From: Tessaracoccus oleiagri
GTDB lineage: Bacteria; Actinomycetota; Actinomycetes; Propionibacteriales; Propionibacteriaceae
Length of the DNA: 59,181 bases
Assembly: GCF_900103275.1 (NCBI RefSeq)
Contig: NZ_FNGP01000007.1
Coordinates: 1 to 59,181 of the forward strand
Direction: 5' to 3'
Part shown: piece after piece, positions 37,255 through 45,901 of the stretch
Layout of the letters: each line of letters starts with the position of its first letter
Position numbering within the stretch: the stretch's first letter is position 1
Translations under genes and position numbers: made by a program
Notes under the pieces: model-generated
What the model was told of the DNA's origin: nothing
Database searches by the model: none
Seen by the model: only the letters and a program-made list of their open reading frames with translations

Positions 37255-37685
37255 TGACCGAGACGCACCCCAATCTGCTCGCCACCGCCGTCCGTGTGGA
37301 ACTGCCGTCCGACCCCGCATTCGACGCCATCCGCGAGGCCGGCAAGGACGGGTTCCTGGAGGTCGCCGCGCGGTACCCGGAGTCGTCGCTGGTGTGGGCG
37401 CTGCTCGCCGAGGCATGCCTGCGCGACGACCGGCTCGAGATGTCGATCAGCGCCTACGCCTACGCGCGCACCGGCTACCACCGCGGGCTCGACGCGCTGC
37501 GCCGCAACGGCTGGAAGGGCAGCGGCCAGATCCCCTGGGAGCACGTTCCGAACCGCGGCTTCCTGCGCTGCCTCTGGGCGCTCAGCGTCGCCGCCGGCCG
37601 GATCGGCGAGGTCGAGGAGCAGCAGCGCTGCGCCCAGTTCCTGCGCGACTCCTCGGAGGAGGCCTACCGGGCCCTCGCGCAGTGA
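37254..37685 (+). CDS. DUF3151 family protein
   Basis: A 143-residue protein of the actinobacterial DUF3151 family. Typical segments are YPESSLVWALLAEACL, SAYAYARTGYHRGLDALRR, GWKGSGQIPWEHVPNRGFLR and CAQFLRDSSEEAYR. It has no membrane segment, and its helical hairpin pattern suggests a TPR-like fold. The function of the family is unknown. The start has no ribosome site but stands 7 nt after a -10-like box (leaderless). Its stop overlaps the GTG of the patatin gene, so both are expressed together. Confidence 0.88.
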   Translation: MTETHPNLLATAVRVELPSDPAFDAIREAGKDGFLEVAARYPESSLVWALLAEACLRDDRLEMSISAYAYARTGYHRGLDALRRNGWKGSGQIPWEHVPNRGFLRCLWALSVAAGRIGEVEEQQRCAQFLRDSSEEAYRALAQ

Positions 37686-38560
37686 AGATCACCGCACCCG
37701 ACGTCGCGCTCGTCTTCGAGGGCGGCGGCATGCGGGCCTCCTACTCGTCGGGCGTGCTGAACGCGCTGCTCGAGGCGGAGGTCTTCACCGGCTGGGTCGG
37801 CGGCATCTCGGCCGGGTCCAGCTGCACGGCCAACTACCTCATCCGCGACCAGTTGCGCGCCAAGAAGTCGTTCACCGACTTCGCCCGCGAGGACCAGTTC
37901 GGCGGCCTGTCGCACTGGCTGCGTGGCAAGGGATTCTTCAACGCTGAATGGATCTACGAGCAGACCAGCGACGAGCACCAGCCGCTCCCGTACCGGTTCG
38001 ACCGCTTCCAGGAGAACCCGACGCAGCTCGCCATCGGCGCCGTGCGCTGCAGTGACGGCGAGATGGTCTACTGGACCCGCGAGGACATCGAGACCCGCGT
38101 CGACCTGATGAAACGCGTCCGCGCCTCGTCGACGATGCCGCTGCTGATGCCGTGGACCACCATCGATGGTGTCGACTACTGCGACGGTGCCCTCGGCCCG
38201 ACGGGCGGGTTCGCCCACGACGCGGCCCTCGCCGCCGGGTTCGAGCGGCTCATCGTCGTGACGACCCGCCCGCGCAAGTACGTGAAGCAGCCCCAGCGCG
38301 GCGGCCGGGCCATGCGCGCGGCCCTGAAGCGCTACCCCGCCGTCGCCGAGGGACTCTTCGCCCGGGCCGCGAACTACAACCGCGCCCGTGAGGAACTGCT
38401 CGACCTCGAGCGCGACGGCCGCGCCTACCTCGTCTTCCCCGAGCACATGCCCATCACCAACTCGGAGCGCAACGTCGCCAAGCTCCAGGTGATGTACCAG
38501 GCGGGCCTCGCCCAGGGCCGCCGCGAGATGAGCCGGATCAAGAACTTCGTCGGCCTCTAA
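37682..38560 (+). CDS. Patatin-like phospholipase
   Basis: A 292-residue protein with the patatin Ser-Asp dyad. GGGMR (14-18) forms the oxyanion hole, GISAG (Ser43) is the nucleophile elbow, and CDGALG carries the Asp (168). It resembles the YjjU-like group of patatin proteins. It likely deacylates membrane lipids. No signal peptide is seen, so it is cytoplasmic. The GTG at 37682 overlaps the DUF3151 stop. The convergent LLM gene follows after palindromic repeats. Confidence 0.88.
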   Translation: MKITAPDVALVFEGGGMRASYSSGVLNALLEAEVFTGWVGGISAGSSCTANYLIRDQLRAKKSFTDFAREDQFGGLSHWLRGKGFFNAEWIYEQTSDEHQPLPYRFDRFQENPTQLAIGAVRCSDGEMVYWTREDIETRVDLMKRVRASSTMPLLMPWTTIDGVDYCDGALGPTGGFAHDAALAAGFERLIVVTTRPRKYVKQPQRGGRAMRAALKRYPAVAEGLFARAANYNRAREELLDLERDGRAYLVFPEHMPITNSERNVAKLQVMYQAGLAQGRREMSRIKNFVGL

Positions 38561-38565
38561 CGCTC

Positions 38566-38663
38566 GGTTTACCTGTCAGAGTGCGATTTACCTGCCGGAT
38601 CCGGCAGGTAAATCGAACTCTCGCTGGTGGCTTGGTTTACCTGCCGGATTCGGCAGGTAAACC
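38566..38663. repeat. Palindromic TTTACCTGCC repeat cluster
   Basis: A perfect 32-bp palindrome at 38584-38615 has its centre in GGATCC. A 30-bp palindrome with one mismatch lies at 38634-38663. A partial half-copy (GGTTTACCTGTC) stands at 38566-38577. They fill the gap between the convergent patatin and LLM genes and may act as a bidirectional terminator or be members of a REP-like family. Confidence 0.85.
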
Positions 38664-38680
38664 CGCTGGGCGAGGCCGGG

Positions 38681-39736
38681 TCAGGCCTCCCGGGCGGCGC
38701 GGACGAGCTCGCGGACGCGCGGGACGACATCGGTGCCGTAGAGTTCGACGCTCTGGCGCAGGTGGTCCTCGCGGACTGGACCGTTCGAGTACTTCAAGTC
38801 GAAGCGGTCGAGGCCGAGGGCCAGGACGGTGTCGGCGATCCGCTCGGCCACCGTCTGCGGGGAGCCGACGTAGAACGAGCCCCCTGCGACCTCGCTCTCG
38901 AACTCGTCGACCCCCGCGCGCGGCCAGCCGCGTTCCTTGCCGATGCGGTTGCGGTACTCGATCCAGGCGGCGCGCACGTGGTCGCGGGCCTCGCCGTCGG
39001 TGCGGGCGACGTGCCCCGGCGAGTGGACGCCGAGCGGCATCCGCTCGATTCCCGACTCCTGCTGCGCCTGGCGGTACAGCTCGACGTACGGCTGGAACCG
39101 TCGGGCGGGGCCGCCGATGATGGCCAGCATCATGGGCACGCGGTGCCGGACGGCGCGCAACACGCTCTCCGGCGAGCCGCCCACCCCCACCCAGGCGTCG
39201 AGGCGGCGCTCCGCGCGCGGCATGACCACTCCGTCGACGACGGGCGGCCGGTGGCTGCCGGACCAGTTGAACTTCTCGGGCCGGTCGAGGAGCTGCGCGA
39301 ACATGTCGAACTTCTCCTCGAACAACATCTCGTAGTCGTGCAGGTTGTAGCCGAACAGCGGGAACGACTCGATGAACGAGCCCCGGCCCACTGTGATCTC
39401 GGCGCGGCCGCTGCTCATCGCGTCGAGGGTGTTGAAGCGTTCGATCACCCGGATCGGGTCGTCGCTGGAGAGGACCGTCACGGCCGTCCCGAGCTTGATC
39501 CGCTGGGTGAGGCCGGAGGCGCCGGCGAGGACCATGTCCGGCGCCGAGATGGCGAAGTCGTAGCGGTGGTGCTCGCCGAAGCTGATGGCGTCGACGCCCG
39601 TCTGGTCGGCGATGACGGCGTGCTGGATGTGGTTGCGGATCTCCTGGGCGGAGGAGAGCATGTTGCCGTACACGTCGGTGGTGATGTCACCGAACGAGTC
39701 CAGCCCGAGTTCGATACCTGCGTTGTCCGTGGTCAT
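38681..39736 (-). CDS. LLM-class flavin-dependent oxidoreductase
   Basis: A 351-residue luciferase-like monooxygenase. Typical blocks are LGLDSFGDIT, GVDAISFGEHHRYDF, IKLGTAVTVLSSDDPIRV and AEITVGRGSFIESF, with a TIM-barrel pattern throughout. It probably uses FMNH2 or F420 as cofactor; the substrate cannot be told. The ATG at 39736 overlaps the stop of the 6-phosphogluconate dehydrogenase gene by one base (TGATG), so the pair is co-transcribed. Length is normal for the class. Confidence 0.88.
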   Translation of the reverse strand: MTTDNAGIELGLDSFGDITTDVYGNMLSSAQEIRNHIQHAVIADQTGVDAISFGEHHRYDFAISAPDMVLAGASGLTQRIKLGTAVTVLSSDDPIRVIERFNTLDAMSSGRAEITVGRGSFIESFPLFGYNLHDYEMLFEEKFDMFAQLLDRPEKFNWSGSHRPPVVDGVVMPRAERRLDAWVGVGGSPESVLRAVRHRVPMMLAIIGGPARRFQPYVELYRQAQQESGIERMPLGVHSPGHVARTDGEARDHVRAAWIEYRNRIGKERGWPRAGVDEFESEVAGGSFYVGSPQTVAERIADTVLALGLDRFDLKYSNGPVREDHLRQSVELYGTDVVPRVRELVRAAREA

Positions 39737-40617
39737 CAGTCATCCTCTGGGAGTACGGCGTGGCCGCCGAATTCATTGCGCAACGCCGCGATCATCTTCA
39801 TCGCCGGCGAGTCGTCCTGGCGCGAGACGAAGCGCGCGAAGAGGGAGGCGGAGATCGCCGGCACGGGGACGGCGAGGTCGAGTGCCGCCTCGACGGTCCA
39901 CCGCCCCTCGCCGGAGTCCTCGGCGTACCCGCGGATCTTCTGCAGGTCCGGGTCCTTCTCCAGCGCGGCGACGAGCAGGTCCAGCAGCCAGGACCGCACG
40001 ACGCTCCCCTCCCGCCAGCTCTCGAAGGTGGCGCTCACGTTCTCGACCTCCTCCGAAGCCATCAGCAGCTCCCAGCCTTCGGCGTAGGCCTGCATCATGG
40101 CGTACTCGATGCCGTTGTGCACCATCTTCGCGAAGTGGCCCGCACCGTGACCGCCGGAGTGGACGAAGCCGTAGTCGCCCTCCGGTTTCAGCGCCTCGAA
40201 CAGCGGCATGCAGTGCTGCACGTCGGCGGAGTCACCGCCCACCATGAGCGCGTAGCCGTACTCCAGGCCCCAGACCCCGCCAGACACGCCGACGTCGAGG
40301 AAACGCACTCCCCGCTCGGCGAGCCGCGCCGCGTGCTCCTTGTCGTTGGTCCACTTCGAGTTGCCGCCGTCGATGACGATGTCACCGTCCGAGAGCAGCC
40401 CGACGAGCTCGTCCAGCACGCTGTCGACGGCTTGGACAGGGACCATGAGCCACACCACCCTCGGCGACTCGGGAAGCTGCGCCACCATGTCCCGCAGGCC
40501 GCTGGCGTCCGACAACTCCGGGTTGCGGTCGAACCCGACGACGGTGTGGCCCGCGCGCCGCAGCCGCTCCCGCATGTTCCCGCCCATTCGGCCGAGGCCG
40601 ATCAGTCCCATATGCAC
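39736..40617 (-). CDS. gnd: 6-phosphogluconate dehydrogenase, short (decarboxylating) form
   Basis: A 293-residue NAD(P)-dependent dehydrogenase. GLIGLGRMGGNMRERL is the dinucleotide fold; IDGGNSKWTND and DVGVSGGVWGLEYGYALMVGG are the substrate-binding blocks, with HGAGHFAKMVHNGIEYAMM carrying the catalytic Lys and Asn. Its length fits the short form (about 300 residues) rather than the 470-residue Gnd. It makes ribulose 5-phosphate with CO2 release. I prefer the GTG at 40617 (AAAGGGG about 9 nt away) to the ATG at 40611. It is coupled to the LLM gene. Confidence 0.92.
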   Translation of the reverse strand: MHMGLIGLGRMGGNMRERLRRAGHTVVGFDRNPELSDASGLRDMVAQLPESPRVVWLMVPVQAVDSVLDELVGLLSDGDIVIDGGNSKWTNDKEHAARLAERGVRFLDVGVSGGVWGLEYGYALMVGGDSADVQHCMPLFEALKPEGDYGFVHSGGHGAGHFAKMVHNGIEYAMMQAYAEGWELLMASEEVENVSATFESWREGSVVRSWLLDLLVAALEKDPDLQKIRGYAEDSGEGRWTVEAALDLAVPVPAISASLFARFVSRQDDSPAMKMIAALRNEFGGHAVLPEDD

Positions 40618-40621
40618 AGCA

Positions 40622-40665
40622 CGAGCCCCTTTCAGGTGGATTGCTTCCACACTAATCGGGGCTCG
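40622..40665. other. Nested stem-loop before the 6-phosphogluconate dehydrogenase gene
   Basis: CGAGCCCC (40622-40629) pairs with GGGGCTCG (40658-40665). Within the loop GTGG (40636-40639) can pair with CCAC (40647-40650). The structure overlaps the ribosome site of the minus-strand gnd gene and lies just past the end of the upstream secreted-protein gene. It could end that transcript or control gnd translation. Confidence 0.35.
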
Positions 40666-40687
40666 CGCCTGTTGATGCCTTACTGGA

Positions 40688-43606
40688 TCACTTGAGGCGG
40701 AAGTTCGCGCTGACGCTGCTTCCGTCGATGGTGCTCATGGTGACCGTGTAGCACTTGCCGGGATTCTTGGGCGTCTGCCAGTTCTGGATGAACTGGCCCT
40801 CGGTCGCGTCGTAACGCAGGACCGTCTTCCCCGTGGTGGTGAACTCGATGTCTTCCGCCTTGAGGCTGTCGGCAGAGCATGCCACGCCCGCCACCCTAAA
40901 CGAGGCCACGACAGACGTGTCGGTGAGCTCCGTCTCTCCCGCAAAGACCTCAAACTTCAGCGGCACCGTCGAGCCGCCCTTGACTGCGTTCCAGTCCTTG
41001 CCCATGTCGACCGGCGACTTGAAACCGGAGATGGTCCAGGCCTTGACGCTGTAGCTCCGGGTCTCGACCGTCTGGTTGCCGGCGACGTCCGCGGCCTTGG
41101 CGGTCAGCGTGTAGTTGCCGACGGCGGTGCCGTAGCCGGTGACCTCGCAGCCGTCCGCGCCCGACAGGTCGTCGTCGGCGGTGCAGGTGGGAGCAGCCGG
41201 TACCGAGCCGAAATAGTGGCTCGACCCTTCGGCCGGTCCGCCGTTCCAGGTGATCGTCGGCTTGGTCCGATCGATCCTGATGCCCTCCTCGGTGGCGCTG
41301 GAGGAGTTGCCGGCATGATCGGTGCAGGTACCCGTCACCGTGAGCGCCGAGCCTTCACCGGTGACGGTCTGCGACGTCGTCGACGAGACCGGGCGGCTGA
41401 GATCATCCGCGCAGTTCCACGTGACAGTCACGTCGGTCTTGTTCCAGCCGTTCACTGCCGGCGGATTCTGACCGGCGTACGAGATGCGCGGGGCCGTGCG
41501 GTCGATGTTGATCCCGTCCTGCGTGTCGCTGCTCACGTTGCCCGCGAGGTCGATGCAGGTGCCGGTGGCGTCAAGGTCTTCGCCCTCCTGCGTGATCGTG
41601 CGTGTCAGCGTCTCGTCGTCGGCGTGTACGCCGGACAACTTGTCGGTGCAGGTCCAGGTGAGCGTGACGGCGGTGTTGTTCCAGCCGTTGACCGCCGCGG
41701 GGTCCTGACCGACGTAGGAGATGACCGGGTCGGTAAGGTCGATGTTGACCCCATCCTGTGTGTCCTCCAACGTGTTGCCCGCCTGGTCCGCACAGACGCC
41801 CTTGGCACTCAGGTTCTTGCCTTCTTCTTTCAGCGTGACGCTGGTGAGGGAGGCTGCCCCGTCGACGCCACTCAGGGCGTCCTCACAGGTCCACGTCACG
41901 ACGACGTCGCCGTTGTTCCAGCCGTGGGCGTTGGGTGCGGTGCGCGACTGGAAGGCGAGCACGGGGTCCGTGAGGTCCACGTTGATGCCCGTCTCGCTCG
42001 CCGTCGCCCTGTTTCCGGCCGCATCCACGCAGATGGCGTCCGCGCTCTGGTTCGGGCCTTCACCCAAGACCGCCCGCAGCGTCGAGGCAGTTGCATCGAC
42101 GCCGCTGAAAGTGTCCACGCAGGTCCACGTCACGACCACTTCGGTGTCATTCCACCCGTTGTCGTTGGCGGGCGTACGGGACTCGAGGGCGATCGTCGGA
42201 GCGGAGAGGTCGATGCTGATCCCCTGGACCGTGTCGACGGCGCGGTTGCCGGCGAGGTCGACACACGTCCCTTCGGCGCTCTGCCCCGCGCCGCTCTCGT
42301 CGAGCGTCACCTCCAGTGTGGAAGCGCCGAGGTCCACGCCGCGGTCGTCGGTACACGTCCAGGTGACGATCACTGCGGAGTTGTTCCAGCCCTGACCGTT
42401 CGCGGACGTGCGGGACTCGAACGAGAGCGTGGGCGCCGTCTTGTCGATGCTGATCGCCGACTCGCTGGCCGTCACCCGGTTGCCCGCACGGTCGACGCAG
42501 ACGGCCTCGGCGGTCTGGTCCGCCTCCTCCGCGGTCAGCGTCACCGAGAGATTCGAGGCGGATCCGTCGACGCCCGAGGTGGCGTCGGTGCAGGTCCAGG
42601 TCACGACGACGTCGGAGTTGTTCCAGCCGTTGGCGTTGGGCACTGGAGCGCGGTTCTGGAACTCGATCACGGGGGGCGTCGCGTCGACGTTGATCCCGGT
42701 CTCGGTCTGAGTGGCGCGGTTGCCGGCGAGATCGAAGCACTCAGCGTCGGCGCTCTGGTCCGCCCCGTCCCCGCTGATGTTGGCCTCGAGGGACGACGCC
42801 GACACGTCGACACCGCTGAGGGTATCGGTGCAGCTCCATGAGACGAGGCCCGAAGTGCCCCACTCGTCGGGGCTCGCAGGGACGCGCGACGCGAGCTCGA
42901 TCACTGGCGACGTGCGGTCGATGTTGATCCCGGTGACCTCATGGGTGGCCACGTTGCCCGCGAGGTCCTTGCATGTTCCAATGGCGCTGAGATTCGCGCC
43001 CTCCGAGGTCACCTTCTGGGTGAGCGTCGAGGCGGACTCGTCCACGCCCACGTCATCGGTACAGGTCCAGGTGACTACGACATCTCCGTCGTTCCAGCCC
43101 TTGCCGTTCGCGAGAGTGCGGGTCTCGAAGGCGATCGTCGGCGGGGTGGTGTCCTTCGGTTCCACGACCACTGGTTTGTTGACGACCACGGTGAACGTGG
43201 CGGGCGCGAGGTTGAACGTCCCGCCGGTGGTGTTGGTCACCTGCGACAGTGAGATCGTCGCCGTGCCCGCGGCAAGGCCAGTTACGCCGACCGATTTCAC
43301 ATCGCCACATGAGTTGAAGGTGATCTGTGCGGCCGACACCGAGACGATCGAGGTGTCGGAAGAGATGACGTCAACGGTGAGTGCCGTTTGCCCTGTCAGG
43401 TTGCAGCCGTTCTTGCCATCACCGTTGGTGGTCACAACCGAGTAGCTCGTGCCTCCGGGGTCGCCGACGTTCAGCGTGATGGTGGAGCCAGCAGAGGTGG
43501 CAATGGCGTGCTTGATGTCGTCCGCGTTGGCAACCAACCCGGTGGTTGCGAGGACAATGGCCGCGCCGAGAGCGAACAGCTTCGTTCGCATACGAGTGTG
43601 TTTCAT
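40688..43606 (-). CDS. Large secreted repeat protein with C-terminal PxKF domain
   Basis: A 972-residue exported protein. Residues 1 to about 29 form a signal peptide (KLFALGAAIVLATTGLVANA). After an N-terminal beta-rich part (to about residue 150) come eight repeats of about 79 residues, each with NGWNNxDVVVTWTC, SGVDxSAS and CxDxAGN blocks, and one diverged ninth copy. The two Cys per repeat may form disulfides. The last 110 residues match the PxKF type (VKGGSTVPLKFEVF). Ig-like repeats of this kind build adhesins or wall-surface stalks; no sortase motif follows, so retention is unclear. The ATG at 43606 has a strong GGGGGG ribosome site. The start at 43633 is less likely. Confidence 0.86.
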   Translation of the reverse strand: MKHTRMRTKLFALGAAIVLATTGLVANADDIKHAIATSAGSTITLNVGDPGGTSYSVVTTNGDGKNGCNLTGQTALTVDVISSDTSIVSVSAAQITFNSCGDVKSVGVTGLAAGTATISLSQVTNTTGGTFNLAPATFTVVVNKPVVVEPKDTTPPTIAFETRTLANGKGWNDGDVVVTWTCTDDVGVDESASTLTQKVTSEGANLSAIGTCKDLAGNVATHEVTGINIDRTSPVIELASRVPASPDEWGTSGLVSWSCTDTLSGVDVSASSLEANISGDGADQSADAECFDLAGNRATQTETGINVDATPPVIEFQNRAPVPNANGWNNSDVVVTWTCTDATSGVDGSASNLSVTLTAEEADQTAEAVCVDRAGNRVTASESAISIDKTAPTLSFESRTSANGQGWNNSAVIVTWTCTDDRGVDLGASTLEVTLDESGAGQSAEGTCVDLAGNRAVDTVQGISIDLSAPTIALESRTPANDNGWNDTEVVVTWTCVDTFSGVDATASTLRAVLGEGPNQSADAICVDAAGNRATASETGINVDLTDPVLAFQSRTAPNAHGWNNGDVVVTWTCEDALSGVDGAASLTSVTLKEEGKNLSAKGVCADQAGNTLEDTQDGVNIDLTDPVISYVGQDPAAVNGWNNTAVTLTWTCTDKLSGVHADDETLTRTITQEGEDLDATGTCIDLAGNVSSDTQDGINIDRTAPRISYAGQNPPAVNGWNKTDVTVTWNCADDLSRPVSSTTSQTVTGEGSALTVTGTCTDHAGNSSSATEEGIRIDRTKPTITWNGGPAEGSSHYFGSVPAAPTCTADDDLSGADGCEVTGYGTAVGNYTLTAKAADVAGNQTVETRSYSVKAWTISGFKSPVDMGKDWNAVKGGSTVPLKFEVFAGETELTDTSVVASFRVAGVACSADSLKAEDIEFTTTGKTVLRYDATEGQFIQNWQTPKNPGKCYTVTMSTIDGSSVSANFRLK

Positions 43607-43722
43607 GAATTCCCCCCAGAATCGTGACCGCATCTCCCCTGACGCGGCTGGCTGCAGCCTAACGGGTGGAAACCGTTCTGACTACCATTCCGGAAGGTTA
43701 TTTTTCAGGGACTCCAAAAGCC

Positions 43723-44589
43723 TCAGTAGCGGCTGGTGAAGCCCTCGTCGCCGATGGCCTCGGCGTACGCTTCCTGGCCCTCTGCGGTGGGATGGAGGCT
43801 CGACGGCAGGGGCACCCTGGTGCCAGGCATGAAGGCCGGCGGAGCGATGTGGCCGGAAGGATTGCACGCGCCCATCCCGGCGAACTCGTCGGTCACGTCG
43901 ACGTAGACGAGCCCGCGGTCGAGGGTGGCGAGCGCGGTGGCGGCGACGGTCCCCTCGATGATCTGGTTCAGCCCCAGTGCGGCGTTGTCGATGGTCTGCA
44001 GCGCGGCCGGATCGTAGGGGAAGCCGGCGAGGTCGAGGGTGGTGCAGGCCCCGGTCGTCGAGAGCTGGAACAGCTGCGGATACCCGGTGACGTACACCGT
44101 CGCCTGCGGGGCCCGCTCCCGGATCGCCGCGAGCAGGAGGCCGAGCTCTTCCGGCAGCTCGCTGGAGGCGACGAACGCCTGCTGCAAAGCCGCCTGGCAC
44201 GACACCGTCTGCAGTTCGGCCGCGCAGTTCGTCAGCACGTCGACGAAGCCAACGTCGTTGCCGCCGACGGTGAGCGTCACTTGTCGGGCAGCCTCCGGCA
44301 TGCGCGCCACCTGCTCCAACACCTCGTCGACCGTGGCACCGCTCTCGGCAAGGAACGTCACGCGGTGCGCTCCGACTGCGAGCAGCACGGGGTACGCCTC
44401 ATAGGATCGCATCGACTCACCGGCCACACGCAGGGGCGCGAGGCCCACCCCCGCGGCGTAGGAGTCGCCGAGAGCGGCGTAGCGGCCGCGGTTGGGCGAG
44501 TCGTTGTCCGCGGCCGCGGGCGCGATCGAGGCAGCACCGAGCATGATCGCGGCGCCAGCCGCCGCGATTCCCCTGAGAACTCGGTGCAC
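43723..44589 (-). CDS. Secreted SGNH/GDSL hydrolase
   Basis: A 288-residue exported lipase/esterase of the SGNH family. A signal peptide (RGIAAAGAAIMLGAASIAPAAA) precedes a complete catalytic set: ALGDSYAAG (Ser), a block II Gly, TVGGNDVGF (Asn) and LHPTAEGQ (His). The pattern with two or more Cys pairs fits the Streptomyces-type lipases. I use the GTG at 44589 because GGAGGG stands about 10 nt away and the signal peptide starts there; in-frame ATGs lie upstream at 44610 and 44652, the latter inside the acpS gene. It lies between the repeat protein and acpS. Confidence 0.86.
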   Translation of the reverse strand: MHRVLRGIAAAGAAIMLGAASIAPAAADNDSPNRGRYAALGDSYAAGVGLAPLRVAGESMRSYEAYPVLLAVGAHRVTFLAESGATVDEVLEQVARMPEAARQVTLTVGGNDVGFVDVLTNCAAELQTVSCQAALQQAFVASSELPEELGLLLAAIRERAPQATVYVTGYPQLFQLSTTGACTTLDLAGFPYDPAALQTIDNAALGLNQIIEGTVAATALATLDRGLVYVDVTDEFAGMGACNPSGHIAPPAFMPGTRVPLPSSLHPTAEGQEAYAEAIGDEGFTSRY

Positions 44590-44626
44590 GGTGAGGCTCC
44601 CTCCAGCCATTGATGCTGCGAGCAGC

Positions 44627-45028
44627 CTACTCCGCCGTAACCTGCAAGTCACCGGTCCAGGCGAATGCCACCGCGTACGCGAGGTGGCCGTCGCAGCCCG
44701 AGGCCGCCTCGATCACCCCGACCCCGCGCGACGATGCCGCCTCCGCCACCTGCCCGCGCAGCAGCACCGGCCCGACCCCATCCCCGAACCCGACCTCGAG
44801 CATCGCCCAGGGCACACCGCCCTGCCACGCCACCCCCAGCGCCTTCCACGCGGCCTCCTTGGTGGCGAGCAACCGGGCGAAGCGGACGGCGGGTGACCCG
44901 TCGAGGCCGCAACAGGTCACCTCCGCGACCGTGAACCAGCGTCCGGCGAACCGGCCGCGCGAGAGCAGACGCTCGATCCGCGCGACCTCCACGATGTCCA
45001 CCCCGACGCCGCGGAGCACCCCGTCCAT
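44627..45028 (-). CDS. acpS: Holo-[acyl-carrier-protein] synthase
   Basis: A 133-residue phosphopantetheinyl transferase of the AcpS type. The Mg-binding motifs are present: GVGVDIVEVARIERLL with Asp11 and RLLATKEAAWKALG with Glu58. It loads phosphopantetheine on carrier proteins. The C-terminal end is somewhat variable but the size is normal. It may serve fatty acid synthesis in general, yet it sits in the same neighbourhood as a dedicated ACP (47466), so it could also serve that glycan cluster. Confidence 0.85.
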   Translation of the reverse strand: MDGVLRGVGVDIVEVARIERLLSRGRFAGRWFTVAEVTCCGLDGSPAVRFARLLATKEAAWKALGVAWQGGVPWAMLEVGFGDGVGPVLLRGQVAEAASSRGVGVIEAASGCDGHLAYAVAFAWTGDLQVTAE

Positions 45029-45042
45029 CGTCGCCCCGGCCG

Positions 45043-45864
45043 TCAGTTGGGGGTGGCGTTCAGCATCCGCACGAACTCGGCGGCGACGAGGGCCGCGCCC
45101 GTCTCGTTGAGGTGGGCGCCGTCGTTGCTGTAGCCGGAGTAGAGCTCGGCCTTCACCGCACCGTCGGGTGCCCTCGACTCGAGCGCGGCGATGTCGAAGA
45201 CGCGATCCGGCCCGTACTCGGCTCGGATGAGCGCGTTGTAGCGCTCGCGGGTGGCGTTGTCGTTCCGGCCGACGACCATCTTGATGTGGTCCTTGATGCC
45301 GTACGGCCCGGTGGTGAGCGGCGCGGTCAGGTGCACGAACCGCACATGCGGGTAGTCCGCCTCGAGCTGCGCCATCGTCGCCTTGTAGGTCTCGAACAGC
45401 TTCTCGACGTCGGAGTCCCAGCGCAGGTCGATGTAGCAGAACTTGATCAGCGCGACGTCCACCTGGTCGGCGAGCCCGCCCCGCAGCATCGCCTCGAAGT
45501 TCTCCAGCTTCCGGTACGGGTGGCGGTTCTCGCCGATCAGCGTGTGCACGAACGCGCCGCCGTCCTCGTCGAGCGACGGTATCTCGCCGATGTCGGTCTC
45601 GATGAAGTTCGGCGGGGCAACGTCGTGCGCCTCGTACAGCTGGCGCAGGCCGCTGATCACGTTGTTGCCCACCGACATGTGCCCGAAGAACACGCGCTGC
45701 TCGGCGGCGCGCTCAAGTTCCTGTGGGCTGACGCGGGATGCCGCGTCGTTGGGCGCCGCCTTGTACGTCGGCTGCGGGTCCCAGTAGAACGCGTAGGCGG
45801 CGGTCCCGAGGAGCGCCAGCGCCACGAGCCCGACGGCCAGCGAAATGAGTGGTCTCCTGAGCAT
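45043..45864 (-). CDS. Membrane-anchored SGNH-like hydrolase
   Basis: A 273-residue protein with an N-terminal membrane anchor (RRPLISLAVGLVALALLGTAAYAF) and an SGNH-type domain. The first block reads VFFGHMSVGNNV (a His in place of the GD of GDS but Ser present), the later block reads YSNDGAHLNETG with the catalytic Asp-x-x-His. That variant is known among SGNH proteins near polysaccharide genes. The ATG at 45864 has AGGGGGAG upstream. It lies 37 bp after the adenylating-ligase gene and could add or remove acyl groups on the glycan outside the cell. Confidence 0.75.
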   Translation of the reverse strand: MLRRPLISLAVGLVALALLGTAAYAFYWDPQPTYKAAPNDAASRVSPQELERAAEQRVFFGHMSVGNNVISGLRQLYEAHDVAPPNFIETDIGEIPSLDEDGGAFVHTLIGENRHPYRKLENFEAMLRGGLADQVDVALIKFCYIDLRWDSDVEKLFETYKATMAQLEADYPHVRFVHLTAPLTTGPYGIKDHIKMVVGRNDNATRERYNALIRAEYGPDRVFDIAALESRAPDGAVKAELYSGYSNDGAHLNETGAALVAAEFVRMLNATPN

Positions 45865-45901
45865 GATCTCCCCCTGATCATCCAGACCACCAAGGTAACA
45901 C

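Noticed and set aside
41216..42841. Plus-strand frame of 541 codons opposite the repeat protein
   Set aside because: The apparent repeats in it only mirror the real repeats of the secreted protein; no signal peptide or ribosome site.
40688..43606. Repeats in the secreted-protein gene as a CRISPR array
   Set aside because: The repeat is about 237 bp and coding, with protein-level conservation; no 25-40 bp repeats with unique spacers occur anywhere in the window.
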